A DNA stretch of 64,000 nucleotides, taken from NCBI RefSeq assembly GCF_004208415.1, contig NZ_CP035758.1:3844001-3908000 (forward strand), read 5' to 3'. This DNA is from Ktedonosporobacter rubrisoli (lineage in GTDB: Bacteria; Chloroflexota; Ktedonobacteria; Ktedonobacterales; Ktedonobacteraceae). Position 1 is the first letter of the stretch. Each line of letters opens with the position of its first letter. This document shows, in pieces, positions 9,412 to 18,988 of the stretch. The notes below the pieces were generated by a model. It did not search any database, was not told where the DNA came from, and saw only the letters and a program-made list of their open reading frames with translations. Made by a program: the position numbers and the translations under genes.

Positions 9412-10566
9412 TCAGGGCACAATTCCCAATCCCCGTAGCACCTCTTCTGTATTCTCTCCTAACAGAGGGGGCGCAACAGGCGACACGCGCTCCATATTAG
9501 AAAAGGTGATTGGTGTGTGGAAAACTGGCATCTGGCCTATCACTTGATGCTCTACATGCTCAATCATCTGACGGGCTAACAATTGTGGATTCCGAGCCAC
9601 CTCCTCTATCGCATCGACGCTTCCCGCCGGAATGCCGGCTTTTTGGAAGAGTTCGAGCCAGAAGTGGCGCGGTTGTGCCCGAAAAATAGCGTTGAGCTGT
9701 TCTGCCAGCTCAGCCCTGCGCTGGACACGCTTGTTATTTGTGTCATAGTCAGCTAAGCGATACCATTTCTCGCCTTCATAGATCCCGTCGAGGACATCAC
9801 AGAATCTAGGCCAGAGCGAATCATTGCCCACAGCGAGATTAAAATAGCCATCGCTGGCCTCAAAAGACTGATATGGTGCTATTCCCTGGTGCGCACTTCC
9901 CAGACGCTGAGGGTGATGTCCGGCAATCAAAGCGGCAGTGGCAAAATACGTCTGCCAGGACGTCACGGTTTCCAAAAGCGATACATCCACATGATTTCCC
10001 TGGCCGGTGCCGGCGCGTGTCATCAGCGCCGCCAGTATGCCTATCACGGCCCACATTCCAGTTCCAATGTCGGCCACGGAAAAGCCAACCTTGACGGGCG
10101 GGCCTCCTACATCGCCGGTAACGTCCATAAGACCACCCTCGCCCTGGGCAATAAGGTCGTAGCCTGGTCTGCTAGCTAAAGGTCCCGTCTGGCCATATCC
10201 TGAAATCGAGGCAAGAATAACCGCCGGATAGCGCTCATGAATCGCTTCCCAGCCAAAGCCCAGCCGCTCTAAAGTTCCGGGCCGAAAGTTCTCTACCACC
10301 ACATCAGAGCGCGCCAGCAATTCCCAGATGATTTGCTGCCCTTGCTCCGTCTTCATATCGACAACGACGCTCTTCTTATTGCGATTAATGCTCAAGAAGT
10401 AGGTGCTTTCGCCCTTCACAAGGGGTGCAAAGTGGCGCGTATCGTCACCCCCTGGCCGCTCTATCTTAATCACTTCAGCCCCAAGATCCGCAAGGGTCAT
10501 TGTGCAAAAAGGACCGCTCAGCACCCTTGATAAGTCTAATACTCTTATTCCTTGCAATGGCAGCAT
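9412..10566 (-). CDS. Class III CoA-transferase (CaiB/BaiF family)
   Basis: A 384-residue family III CoA-transferase, which moves CoA between carboxylic acids by a ping-pong route. Seen: the N-terminal LDLSRVLSGPFCTMTLADLGAEVIK-like start (residues 10-35), VENFRPGTLERLGF (about 94-107), the substrate-domain motif GYDLIAQGEGGLMDVTG (about 139-155) and the C-terminal LGENTEEVL. GAGGAGCGAAG precedes the ATG. It is the last gene of the minus-strand catabolic block, where it likely activates an acid intermediate to its CoA thioester for the crotonase encoded upstream. The acid is not known. Confidence 0.93.
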   Translation of the reverse strand: MLPLQGIRVLDLSRVLSGPFCTMTLADLGAEVIKIERPGGDDTRHFAPLVKGESTYFLSINRNKKSVVVDMKTEQGQQIIWELLARSDVVVENFRPGTLERLGFGWEAIHERYPAVILASISGYGQTGPLASRPGYDLIAQGEGGLMDVTGDVGGPPVKVGFSVADIGTGMWAVIGILAALMTRAGTGQGNHVDVSLLETVTSWQTYFATAALIAGHHPQRLGSAHQGIAPYQSFEASDGYFNLAVGNDSLWPRFCDVLDGIYEGEKWYRLADYDTNNKRVQRRAELAEQLNAIFRAQPRHFWLELFQKAGIPAGSVDAIEEVARNPQLLARQMIEHVEHQVIGQMPVFHTPITFSNMERVSPVAPPLLGENTEEVLRGLGIVP

Positions 10567-10648
10567 TCTTCGCTCCTCTGATCTCTCATTTACTGGCCTT
10601 ACTAATATGAACAGAACAATATACTGCCAGGTAGAGCCCGGCCGTCGC

Positions 10649-11305
10649 TTAATCTAACTGTGCTATCACGCGTGCCATACCACCATTCTCGCGCATCTTC
10701 ACGGGGAGAGCATACATGGTAAAGGCGCGTTGCGGCAAAATGGCATCGAGATTTACCAGGTTTTCGATGATACAACAGCCCTCACTCAGCACGATGGTAT
10801 GGTTCGGCCATGGTTTAGCGCCGTCAATGCCATGATCGAGCGCCAGAGCTTTGACGCGCTGCTCCATCAACCAGCGTGAAGTTTGTTCATCCAGGAAAGG
10901 ATTTTGCGTGTAGAAGTCGGCTCGGTTCCAGTGCTCGGCGGACCAGCCAGTAAATATGGTCAAAATTGTATCGGCCAGGCCTTCATTCGGTAAGCCTGCC
11001 CCTTGCAAGTCCTCTACGGTGATGCGGTGACGCATACTATCCTCATGCCGCACGCTCGCGCGCAGATCGCAGAGCCAGGCGCGACCGCATAGCTTCTCCA
11101 GGGGTATTTGATCTATCGTCTGTCCCGTCTTGATAAAGTGGTAAGGAGCATCGATATGCGTACCGGTATGGATACTCAAGGTAATCAGGCTATTGTTTAC
11201 ACCGTCTCTCTCCAGGGTTGTAAGGGGCCTTGCTTCAAAATGTGGGTGCCCTGGCACGGGCTCAACTTCTGGTCCAAGAGTTAGACTGAGATCGACCAAA
11301 TGCAT
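10649..11305 (-). CDS. Cyclase family protein (KynB-like metal hydrolase)
   Basis: A 218-residue member of the cyclase family (Pfam Cyclase), which includes bacterial kynurenine formamidase KynB and isatin hydrolase. The metal-binding signature HTGTHIDAPYHF is at about residues 47-58, with DHGID near 147-151. These are Mn/Zn-dependent amide or lactam hydrolases. AAAGGAGCACG precedes the ATG. Within the block it sits between a molybdenum hydroxylase large subunit and the CoA-transferase, so ring opening of a lactam or removal of a formyl group is a fair guess, but only a guess. Confidence 0.9.
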   Translation of the reverse strand: MHLVDLSLTLGPEVEPVPGHPHFEARPLTTLERDGVNNSLITLSIHTGTHIDAPYHFIKTGQTIDQIPLEKLCGRAWLCDLRASVRHEDSMRHRITVEDLQGAGLPNEGLADTILTIFTGWSAEHWNRADFYTQNPFLDEQTSRWLMEQRVKALALDHGIDGAKPWPNHTIVLSEGCCIIENLVNLDAILPQRAFTMYALPVKMRENGGMARVIAQLD

Positions 11306-11361
11306 AGTTCGTGCTCCTTTTTTCGCGTCAAATACACTTGAACAATGGAATAAACCAGGCT

Positions 11362-13722
11362 TTATTCGTCAACGCTTTTTTCTAACTTGTCTTCCTCACC
11401 TGCCATTGCCTGCTTTTTCGCTGCATTAATCAGCTTTTGTATGCGCTGCGGCGTGACTGGGATCTGGCAGATGCTGACCTGGAAGGGGCGCAATGCATCT
11501 TCGACCGCGGCAACGATGGCTGCCGGTGAGGGGATTGCTCCTCCTTCGCCGGCTCCTTTCGCTCCCAGCGGGTTCAGGGGCGTGGGCGTCTGGATATGTG
11601 CGACCTTGATATCTGGCATCTCGGCCGCCGCTGGCATAAGATAGTCCACCAAGGTGCTGGTCAGAAGCTGACCCTGCTCATCGTAGCGCACCTCCTCAAA
11701 CATGGCTGTACCAATGCCAGCCACGACACCGCCCATGACCTGCCCATCCACAACCAGGGGATTTAAAATTGTGCCACAATCATGAATGGCGGTGTAATCA
11801 AGAATGCTAATCCGGCCTGTCTGGGCATCTACCTCTACTACCGCCAGATGAGCGGCGGCCGCATATACCGAGCCTGAGGGCGTAAAGTACTCGGTAGCAT
11901 TGAGCCCTGGCTCGATGGGATAGGTAAAGGTTGCACCCGGGAAGCGTCCACTGGCCAATCTGGCTAGCTGGGCAAATGAGATGCTGCGCTGCGCTGCACC
12001 CCGCACCTGAACAACCCCAGCGACAAGTTCCAGATCTTCAGCCGAGGCCTCTAGCATATGAGCTGCAAGCGCTAGCAGCTTTTGTCTGACTTTTTCGCTG
12101 GCCAACTGGATAGCACTACCGGCTACGACAGCAGTTCGGCTGGCAAAAGTACCTGTTCCATAGGGGATGAGCGCTGTATCTCCCTCGCGCACATGGACAC
12201 GCTCTAAAGAGGTGTGAAAGACTGTCGCTGCGATCTGCGCCAGGGTGGTTTCGTGAGCCTGCCCTTGCGAGGCGGCACCGGTTTTGATGGTAATATCACC
12301 GTTGCTCTCAATTGTTACTGTCGCTCCTTCATGCGGCCCTATGGCTGTATTCTCAATCGCCATAGACAGACCAATTCCTACAAGCTTGCCATTACTGCCT
12401 GCCTTCTGTTTCTTGCGCCAGGCCCAATACTGCCCTTGCTCCAGGGCCGAATTGAGAAGAGCTTGATAATTTCCGCTATCGAGCTGCATAGCTGTCCCAT
12501 CGCGCGAGAGCAAGCCCGTGTTATAAGGGAACTCGTCGGGCTTAATAAGATTCTTGAAGCGCAGCTCTGCCGGATCAATACCAAGCTGATCGGCGGCTTT
12601 ATCTAGCAAGCGATTGATGATCAAGGCAGCTTGCGGGCGTCCCGCGCCACGATAGGGGGCCAGTGGCGTTGTATTGGTATACCAGATTTCGGCCTGGCAA
12701 TAATAGTTGGGAACTTTATAAGGTCCGGGGATCAATGTTGAGGTCAGCAGCGGCACGACCACACCCCAAGGAACATAAGCGCCGGTATTGGCCATAAAGC
12801 TATCGGTAACTGCAAGAATCTCTCCTGTACGCGTCAAGCCCATATTTGCCCGGTGATGCTGTTCGCGCTCATGCACGGATACCTGTAAATTCTCCATGCG
12901 ATCCTCAATCCAGCTCACCGGTCTGTCCGCCTCTTTAGCGGCCCAGGCAATTAAGAAATCCTCAACATAGAAAGGCTCCTTAGCGCCAAATCCACCGCCC
13001 ACATCCGGGGCCACAACTCTAATACTCAGTTCGGGCAGATCAAACATGTCGGCGTAGATTCGCCGCATCATATGTGGTACTTGCGTGGAGGCATAGACAG
13101 TCAGTCCACTCTGCCCCAATCCAGCCGACCAGCTGGCCAGCAAACCCCGGCACTCTATGGGCATACAACTGACGCGCCCTATCGCCATTTCGAGCGAGAC
13201 CACAATAGGAGCTTCGTTAAGCGCCGCTTGAGCCTCGCCCACGTTTTGCACAAAACTGGCAGCCAGGTTCGACTCTAACCAGGTATGGGCTAAAGCTGCA
13301 TCCTGGCTGCTGGCACCCTGCACAGTCACGACAGCCTCAAGTGGCTCATAGGTAATATCTATAGCCTCACAGGCATCTTCGGCGTGATAGCGACTATCAG
13401 CCAGGACAAGGGCTACCGGTTCCCCCACATGAGCAACCTCACGACTAAATGGCTGCTGCGTTACGGCCTTGAGAGAGGGATGGGGCAAAAGGAGGGGTAA
13501 AGCAGGGAACTCAGTATCGTTTGCGCAAAAAATAGCTGCCACACCAGGCATCTTTTTAGCCGCCGTTACATCAATATCCACAATGCGCGCATGTGCATAA
13601 GGGCTGCGTACAAAGGCTGCATGCAACATCCCTGGCAGGCGCAGATCGGCAACATATTGGCCCTTGCCGCGCAACATCCGCGGGTCTACTCGGCGTCGTA
13701 CGCGCTGACCGATCATTGACAT
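11362..13722 (-). CDS. Molybdenum hydroxylase large subunit 1 (xanthine dehydrogenase/CO dehydrogenase family)
   Basis: A 786-residue molybdopterin-binding subunit. Molybdenum hydroxylases insert oxygen from water at an electron-poor carbon, often next to a ring nitrogen. Seen: the N-terminal a/b-hammerhead domain (RMLRGKGQYVADLRLPGMLH), PDVGGGFGAKEPFYVEDFL, YRGAGRPQAA at the position that separates CO dehydrogenase form I (AYRCSFR) from form II (AYRGAGR), and the catalytic Glu in NPLGAKGAGEGGAI near the C-terminus. The form II signature argues against true CO oxidation. GGTAGGAAGGTAGGT precedes the ATG. A second, different large subunit lies 125 bases upstream, so either two enzymes share one set of electron-transfer subunits or the two large subunits work together. 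Confidence 0.93.
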   Translation of the reverse strand: MSMIGQRVRRRVDPRMLRGKGQYVADLRLPGMLHAAFVRSPYAHARIVDIDVTAAKKMPGVAAIFCANDTEFPALPLLLPHPSLKAVTQQPFSREVAHVGEPVALVLADSRYHAEDACEAIDITYEPLEAVVTVQGASSQDAALAHTWLESNLAASFVQNVGEAQAALNEAPIVVSLEMAIGRVSCMPIECRGLLASWSAGLGQSGLTVYASTQVPHMMRRIYADMFDLPELSIRVVAPDVGGGFGAKEPFYVEDFLIAWAAKEADRPVSWIEDRMENLQVSVHEREQHHRANMGLTRTGEILAVTDSFMANTGAYVPWGVVVPLLTSTLIPGPYKVPNYYCQAEIWYTNTTPLAPYRGAGRPQAALIINRLLDKAADQLGIDPAELRFKNLIKPDEFPYNTGLLSRDGTAMQLDSGNYQALLNSALEQGQYWAWRKKQKAGSNGKLVGIGLSMAIENTAIGPHEGATVTIESNGDITIKTGAASQGQAHETTLAQIAATVFHTSLERVHVREGDTALIPYGTGTFASRTAVVAGSAIQLASEKVRQKLLALAAHMLEASAEDLELVAGVVQVRGAAQRSISFAQLARLASGRFPGATFTYPIEPGLNATEYFTPSGSVYAAAAHLAVVEVDAQTGRISILDYTAIHDCGTILNPLVVDGQVMGGVVAGIGTAMFEEVRYDEQGQLLTSTLVDYLMPAAAEMPDIKVAHIQTPTPLNPLGAKGAGEGGAIPSPAAIVAAVEDALRPFQVSICQIPVTPQRIQKLINAAKKQAMAGEEDKLEKSVDE

Positions 13723-13847
13723 ACCTACCTTCCTACCATGATTGCAGAATTCCGCTGGCTTTTCTGCAAATGTTTGTTATGTCTTTATCCATTACAACCT
13801 TACATAGGGCCTTTCCAAGCGACTTATGATAACTAGAATGGGCAAGC

Positions 13848-16157
13848 CTATGAACTGTTCAGGTGTGGACGAGCCGTTCTTTTGCGCAAGAAGGCGCTGA
13901 CGTTTTCAGGGCGAATGGGTAGCTGCGTAAACGCTTCTGGAGGTGCATCCAGGGCATTGGCAACCGCATTCGCAATAGCCGCTCCCGCGCCGGTAGTCCC
14001 TCCCTCGCCACTCCCTTTGAGGCCCAGCGGGTTGCGGCGAGAAGGCGCATCCTCTGTAATGATGACCTCCACATCGGGCACTTCACAGGCTCCTGGCAAT
14101 AAATAATCCATAAATGTGCCGCTCAAAAGCTGGCCTTCTTCGTCATAGGCCAATTCTTCCAGCAGGGCGCCTCCCAACCCTTGAGCCATCCCACCTATGA
14201 GCTGCTCCCTGACCATGGCAGGATTTACGGCTTTCCCTACATCATAGGCAATCAGATATCGCTCAAGCGAAATCTGCCCTGTCTCGCTATCTATTTCGAC
14301 TTCTGCTGCGTGCACGCCATATGGATAGGTCATATGCGTGACGTCGTAACGCTGGCTTACCTCTAAGCTAACCTCCAGCATTTGCGCATGAGCCGCGACC
14401 TGTTGCCAGTTCATCCGTCTAGCGGGGACGCCAGACATGGAAACCCCTTCAGGACCTACCTGTAGATCCAGGGCCGAGGCCTCGAAATAATCTTCGGCGA
14501 CCCTGAGGATGCGCTTCTTTAGCTCTTCAGCGGCCAGATGGGCTGCCGTTCCACCAACTACAGTGCCACGGCTAGCAAAAGATCCTCCGCCCGCCGGAAC
14601 TTTGTCGGTATCTCCATGCACGACTTTAATGCGCTCTGGCTCGATCCCAAGCTGCGCGGAACAAAGCTGGGCCAGAATAGTCTCCGTCCCCTGGCCAAGG
14701 GCGGCTAAGCCGGTATAGCAGGTAAATTGGCCGGCGCTATCAAGCACAAGGCGTGCATCTTCCCACGGTCCCAGGCCTGTCTTCTCGACAAAAAACGCCC
14801 AGCCTGACCCGCGCAAACGACCCTGCTTACGCGCTTCGGCTTTGCGTTGGGCAAATTGTTCCCATTGCATGCGCTGTTTAGCGATGGCGAGGAGCCGCTG
14901 ATAATCGCCGCTATCCAGAATAACGTCCTCACCAAGGCCCTGGGTCCCTACGTTGTAGGGCATCTGCTCACGCGCTACAAAATTTCGCTCGCGCACAAGC
15001 GTCGGGTCCAGGCCAAGCATCTGGGCAACTCCTTCTATCAGCCGCTCGCGCACAAAGGTTCCCTCAAAGCGTCCCGGCGCACGATAGGTGCCGATGGGAG
15101 TCTTGTTAGTGACTACGACATGCGTGCGCAGTTGGAATGCAGGCCAGGCATAGGGACCGGGAAATAAAGCTTGCGTCAGGTCGGGTACGGTGACCCCATG
15201 AGTACGAATGTAGGCTCCTGTATCGACCCAGATCTCATCTTCCAGGGCTAATAGCTTTCCCTCATCATCAAAGCCTACGGTAAGCTGGTGGCGCTGCTCG
15301 CGCGAATGATTGGTGGCCCGCAAATGCTCCACGCGGTCTTCGATCCAGCGCAACGAGCGGTTGAGCTTACGCGCAATAAAGGGGATTAAAAAATCTTCGG
15401 GATAGAATTCACCGCGCGCGCCAAAGCCTCCTCCCACATCGGTCTCGACAAAGTGAAGCGAGGCCGGATCGCACTTAAGCATGCGCGCCAGGATAGCATG
15501 GTTGTAATGCACAACTTTGGTAGGGCCATAGACGTGCGTACGACCATGCTCATCGGGAATGGCCAGCAGACCGCGCGTCTCTAAAGGCACAGCTGCATGC
15601 CTCTGCACGCCTGGCTCCAGGCTTAAACGACGCGGCGCCTGCGCTAAAGCCCGGGTTGGTTCGCCTTTCTTGGAAATAAGCGTAAAGACATCGTTGCTGC
15701 CAAGAGCAGGGTGAATGAGCGGAGCGTCCACGCGTAGAGCAACTCGAATATCGGCAACAGCTTCTAACGGTTCATAATCGATCAAGAGTTCGTCAGCGGC
15801 ATCCTCGGCCAGGTAACGCGAATGGGCAACGATAACCGCTACCGGCTCGCCGGCATAGCGCACCACATCCCGGGCCAGCGGCATCTGCAATGCAAGTTCC
15901 AGGGCCGGCGTAGGTGCCAATCTCATCGGAATGGGCATAAGATCAGCTGGTAGATCGTGGGCGGTAAAGACAGCAAGCACGCCTCGACATGCCAGTGCTG
16001 CCTGGCTATCTATCGCCACAATCCTGGCATGTGCATAAGGGCTGCGCACAACATACGCCTCAAGCATCCCGGGCACATACAGATCGGCAACATAACAGCC
16101 CTTACCAGCAAGCAGGCGCGGATCTTCAAGACGCTTGATTGCCTTACCAATGGCCAT
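13848..16157 (-). CDS. Molybdenum hydroxylase large subunit 2
   Basis: A 769-residue paralogue of the neighbouring large subunit, with hammerhead domain (RLLAGKGCYVADLYVPGMLE), TDVGGGFGARGEFYPEDFL, TYRAPGRFEGTF at the form I/II discriminating site, and the catalytic Glu in NPLGLKGSGEGGTTGAG. The Mo-site loop differs from subunit 1 (TYRAPGR against PYRGAGR), so the two probably have different substrates. Its ATG overlaps the last 14 bases of the 2Fe-2S subunit gene, which suggests translational coupling and makes this the direct partner of the small subunit. Confidence 0.93.
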   Translation of the reverse strand: MAIGKAIKRLEDPRLLAGKGCYVADLYVPGMLEAYVVRSPYAHARIVAIDSQAALACRGVLAVFTAHDLPADLMPIPMRLAPTPALELALQMPLARDVVRYAGEPVAVIVAHSRYLAEDAADELLIDYEPLEAVADIRVALRVDAPLIHPALGSNDVFTLISKKGEPTRALAQAPRRLSLEPGVQRHAAVPLETRGLLAIPDEHGRTHVYGPTKVVHYNHAILARMLKCDPASLHFVETDVGGGFGARGEFYPEDFLIPFIARKLNRSLRWIEDRVEHLRATNHSREQRHQLTVGFDDEGKLLALEDEIWVDTGAYIRTHGVTVPDLTQALFPGPYAWPAFQLRTHVVVTNKTPIGTYRAPGRFEGTFVRERLIEGVAQMLGLDPTLVRERNFVAREQMPYNVGTQGLGEDVILDSGDYQRLLAIAKQRMQWEQFAQRKAEARKQGRLRGSGWAFFVEKTGLGPWEDARLVLDSAGQFTCYTGLAALGQGTETILAQLCSAQLGIEPERIKVVHGDTDKVPAGGGSFASRGTVVGGTAAHLAAEELKKRILRVAEDYFEASALDLQVGPEGVSMSGVPARRMNWQQVAAHAQMLEVSLEVSQRYDVTHMTYPYGVHAAEVEIDSETGQISLERYLIAYDVGKAVNPAMVREQLIGGMAQGLGGALLEELAYDEEGQLLSGTFMDYLLPGACEVPDVEVIITEDAPSRRNPLGLKGSGEGGTTGAGAAIANAVANALDAPPEAFTQLPIRPENVSAFLRKRTARPHLNSS

Positions 16158-16659
16158 CGTTTTCTGCTCCGTTCGCTACCTTAGCCGTCTCTCGTAGACG
16201 TTCGGCGGCCCTCTCTACGGCTGTCACAATATTCTGGTAACCGGTACAGCGGCAGATATTACCAGATAAGGCCTCGCGAACCTCGGCGCGCGTAGGGGCA
16301 GGATTCTGCTGCAGAAACCAGGTCATTGTCGTCAGGATACCGGGCGTGCAGAAGCCACACTGCAGACCATGTTCTTCCCAGAATGCTTGCTGGAGCAGCG
16401 AAAGCCTCTCCTCGTCAGGTGCCAGACCCTCCACAGTCGTAACCTCATGGCCTTGAGCCTGTATCGCCAGCATCAGACAAGAGCGCACAGGCATGCCATC
16501 TACAAGAACTGTACAGGCGCCACACACGCCATGCTCGCAGCCAAGATGGGTGCCGGTCAGGCCCAGCACATCGCGTAAGGTATCAGCCAGCAGCAAACGC
16601 GGTTCTACATTCTCGACCCGATAGATATTACCATTAACCCTTAGTTCAAAAGAAAGCAT
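16144..16659 (-). CDS. Molybdenum hydroxylase 2Fe-2S small subunit
   Basis: A 171-residue electron-transfer subunit (CoxS/NdhS type) carrying two 2Fe-2S clusters. The plant-ferredoxin-type cluster ligands are Cys41, Cys46, Cys49 and Cys61 (CEHGVCGACT and SC); the second cluster uses Cys101, Cys104, Cys136 and Cys138 (CGFCTPG, CRCTGY). Start at ATG 16659 because GGAG is 7-8 bases before it; a TTG four codons earlier is less likely. It passes electrons from the Mo site to the FAD subunit. It overlaps the following large-subunit gene by 14 bases. Confidence 0.95.
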   Translation of the reverse strand: MLSFELRVNGNIYRVENVEPRLLLADTLRDVLGLTGTHLGCEHGVCGACTVLVDGMPVRSCLMLAIQAQGHEVTTVEGLAPDEERLSLLQQAFWEEHGLQCGFCTPGILTTMTWFLQQNPAPTRAEVREALSGNICRCTGYQNIVTAVERAAERLRETAKVANGAENDGHW

Positions 16660-16752
16660 TTGAGGCTCCAACTATTCCTACCTCCCGCAGCAAGCACTGC
16701 TTAGCAAACACGCAAATTAACTCATAGCTAAATCCATACATATATTCATCGC

Positions 16753-17661
16753 TCAGTGGAGCGAATCTATTGCTATCGCCACTTTTGCTTTCTGCATGGC
16801 ACGTTCCAGGGCGCGATAGGCTAAGGTCTCTGCCAGTTCCAGGCGATATTCGGCGCTGGCATGGATATCGGCAGTAGGATCGAGATGATCTTTCACGTTA
16901 TGGAGAATTTCACGTAAAACGCTGGGATCTGGAGCCTGCTTGAGAACAGGGACAAATAGATGGCTACAATCGATAGGAGTTGGGGCCGCACCGCCAATTC
17001 CCAGACGCACGGCAGCTAATGTGCCATCGGTACCCAGCGTCACCTGAGCCGCTGCCGCTACCAGGGCAAAGTCTCCGTGGCGCAAAGAAAACTCCTCGAT
17101 AGCCTGACCACTTCCTGGCGGTAATACCGGCACAGTTACCTCAATAAGCAGCTCATTATCCTCTATGCCTGTGGTAAGAAAGGAAAGGAAGAACTCGCTG
17201 ACCTTCAGTTCGCGTCGCTTCTCAAGGCTGGCCAACGTTACGCTTCCACCCAGCGTAGTCAACACCAGAGGTAGCTCTGCAGCAGGATCAGCATGCACCA
17301 GGCTCCCGCCAATAGTCCCGCGCGTGATGATAGCAGCGTGTCCAATTAACTTAACTGCCTCTACAAGCAGCGGGCAATGCTTGACAATTAGAGGTTGTAA
17401 AGCAAGCTGATAATGCCGTGTCAAAGCGCCAATGCGCAAGCAATCGTCCTCAAGACGTAGAGAGCTGAGCTGAGTAGAGAGCTGATTAAGGTCAATAATT
17501 ATCTCAGGATGGGCCAGGCGCATATTCAACAAAGGCATCAAGCTCTGTCCACCCGCTAACAGCTTCACATCGTGTTTCTGCTCGCGTGCAAACTCTTGCA
17601 GCATTCCTAACGCAGCATCCACGTCGGTTGGAGCATAGTATGCAAAAACAGGTGGTTTCAT
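16753..17661 (-). CDS. Molybdenum hydroxylase FAD-binding subunit
   Basis: A 302-residue medium subunit (CoxM/CutM type) that takes electrons from the 2Fe-2S subunit to an acceptor through FAD. Seen: the FAD motif AGGQSLMPLLNMRLAHPEIIIDL and TRGTIGGSLVHADPAAELP, both hallmarks of the FAD_binding_5 domain, then the CO_deh_flav_C domain. The ATG at 17661 follows TAGGAGGAG with 5 bases spacing; a longer in-frame start at 17778 would add a basic extension overlapping the crotonase gene and is rejected. Gene order FAD, Fe-S, large, large is seen here. Confidence 0.93.
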   Translation of the reverse strand: MKPPVFAYYAPTDVDAALGMLQEFAREQKHDVKLLAGGQSLMPLLNMRLAHPEIIIDLNQLSTQLSSLRLEDDCLRIGALTRHYQLALQPLIVKHCPLLVEAVKLIGHAAIITRGTIGGSLVHADPAAELPLVLTTLGGSVTLASLEKRRELKVSEFFLSFLTTGIEDNELLIEVTVPVLPPGSGQAIEEFSLRHGDFALVAAAAQVTLGTDGTLAAVRLGIGGAAPTPIDCSHLFVPVLKQAPDPSVLREILHNVKDHLDPTADIHASAEYRLELAETLAYRALERAMQKAKVAIAIDSLH

Positions 17662-17680
17662 CCCATCTCCTCCTAAGCCG

Positions 17681-18466
17681 TTAGTGTCCTGTGAAATGAG
17701 GTTTGCGTTTCGCGCGAAACGCCTGTACAGCCTCCTGAAAATCGGCAGTTTCGAAGCAGCGAATTGCGGCATTGGCATCGTCTATGGGAGCAGGCGCTGC
17801 AACTCCTGTCGTAATGTCATAGACAATCTTCTTGACCCAGGCCAGTGCCTGCGGTGCACGCTCCACAAATAATTCTCCTAGCGCCTGGGCTTCCTTGAGC
17901 AGCATGGCATGATCTGGCACTATACGCTGTAGCAGGCCAATACGCAAAGCCTCATCGGCATCTACAAGGCGGCTAGAAAGCAGGAGATCAAGCGCCCAGG
18001 ACGGGCCAAGAGCCTCTACAAGCCTGCGGATATGGCCCCAACCAATCGTAATGCCCATCTTAGTAGAGGTAATACCTAGCCTGGCCCTCTGCGTGCCTAT
18101 GCGAAAATCACACGAGACGGCAAGCTCAAGCCCTCCACCAATCGCATAACCGTCAATTGCGCCAATTACCGGTATCGGCAATTCTTTCAACAAGCGGCAG
18201 GTATCGTCAACTGACAGAAATGATTCTCGTGCGGCTTCAGGCGTGCGCTTTGTGTCTTCAAACTCCATAATATCTGCCCCAGAAGCAAAGGCTGCCTCTC
18301 CAGCCCCGGTAATGACCAGGGCTCGGATACCTGAACGCTCCAGCTCTTTAATTGCTTGCTGAAGTCCATACCACATTTCCAGGCTAATCGCATTGCGCTT
18401 CTCAGGACGATTAATAGTAATCCAGCCAACCGGTCCTCTTTGTTCTACAATCAAAAAGGTTTCCAC
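17681..18466 (-). CDS. Enoyl-CoA hydratase/isomerase (crotonase) family protein
   Basis: A 262-residue crotonase-fold protein from GTG 18466, which follows GGGAGG by 5 bases; an ATG at 18520 would give a longer N-terminus atypical for the family. The oxyanion-hole segments are present (FASGADIMEF and AIGGGLELAVSCDFRIG). By eye, the two catalytic glutamates of true hydratases are missing: the PE position reads as GITS and the second as ALDL. It therefore probably catalyses another crotonase reaction (isomerase, hydrolase, lyase or ring opening). Acting on a CoA ester fits the CoA-transferase at the end of the block. Confidence 0.9.
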   Translation of the reverse strand: METFLIVEQRGPVGWITINRPEKRNAISLEMWYGLQQAIKELERSGIRALVITGAGEAAFASGADIMEFEDTKRTPEAARESFLSVDDTCRLLKELPIPVIGAIDGYAIGGGLELAVSCDFRIGTQRARLGITSTKMGITIGWGHIRRLVEALGPSWALDLLLSSRLVDADEALRIGLLQRIVPDHAMLLKEAQALGELFVERAPQALAWVKKIVYDITTGVAAPAPIDDANAAIRCFETADFQEAVQAFRAKRKPHFTGH

Positions 18467-18541
18467 ATATGCCTCCCAGATAGATCGCAGGCATGATTGA
18501 TCTGACATCATGACCGCCATGGCCTGGGCTCACCGGCTCTT

Positions 18542-18988
18542 CTACATGGCTAGTGAGCCGCGTTGCGAGATAGGAGTAACCAGCTCTGCAAGCATTCCCG
18601 AAAGAGCCTGTGGATTGAGAAAGGCAATTTGCATACCTCCCGCACCAGGGCGCGAGCTTTGATCTCCCATGGGGATGCCAAGATGTGCTAAGCGATCCAA
18701 CTCATGATCGACATCATCCACGAGAAAGGCCAGGTGCTCTACGCCTTGGCCATGCTGCTGCAAAAAATTCCAGGCCGAGGTTCCCGGGCGCAGGGGCTGC
18801 AAAAGTTCAAGCTTCGTAGATCCCACCGCATGCACCGGACCGATGGGCAAAAAGGCAATTTTTAACAATCCATCGCCATATGTCTCGATGTGAGAAGGCT
18901 TCAGGCCTAAGGTTAGCTCATATTCACGCAGCGTGGGTTCCAGATTATGCACTACAATACCGATATGATCCAACAGACGAACGCTCAT
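18542..18988 (-). CDS. VOC family protein, methylmalonyl-CoA epimerase-like
   Basis: A 148-residue single VOC-fold protein most like methylmalonyl-CoA epimerase, with two beta-alpha-beta-beta-beta units. Likely metal ligands are His8 (LDHIGIVVHN), the Gln/Glu of KLELLQP, His in VEHLAFLVDD, and Glu in GMLAELV. Epimerases racemise the alpha carbon of 2-methyl-branched CoA esters; glyoxalase or dioxygenase relatives share the fold. AGGGAGCAGG precedes the ATG. A role late in the catabolic route, on a branched or 2-substituted CoA ester, is inferred from context. Confidence 0.85.
   Translation of the reverse strand: MSVRLLDHIGIVVHNLEPTLREYELTLGLKPSHIETYGDGLLKIAFLPIGPVHAVGSTKLELLQPLRPGTSAWNFLQQHGQGVEHLAFLVDDVDHELDRLAHLGIPMGDQSSRPGAGGMQIAFLNPQALSGMLAELVTPISQRGSLAM

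Noticed and set aside
11362..13722. Aerobic CO dehydrogenase (CoxL form I)
   Set aside because: The site reads PYRGAGR, not the AYRCSFR loop of true CO dehydrogenases, and the neighbourhood is catabolic, without coxDEFG-type genes.
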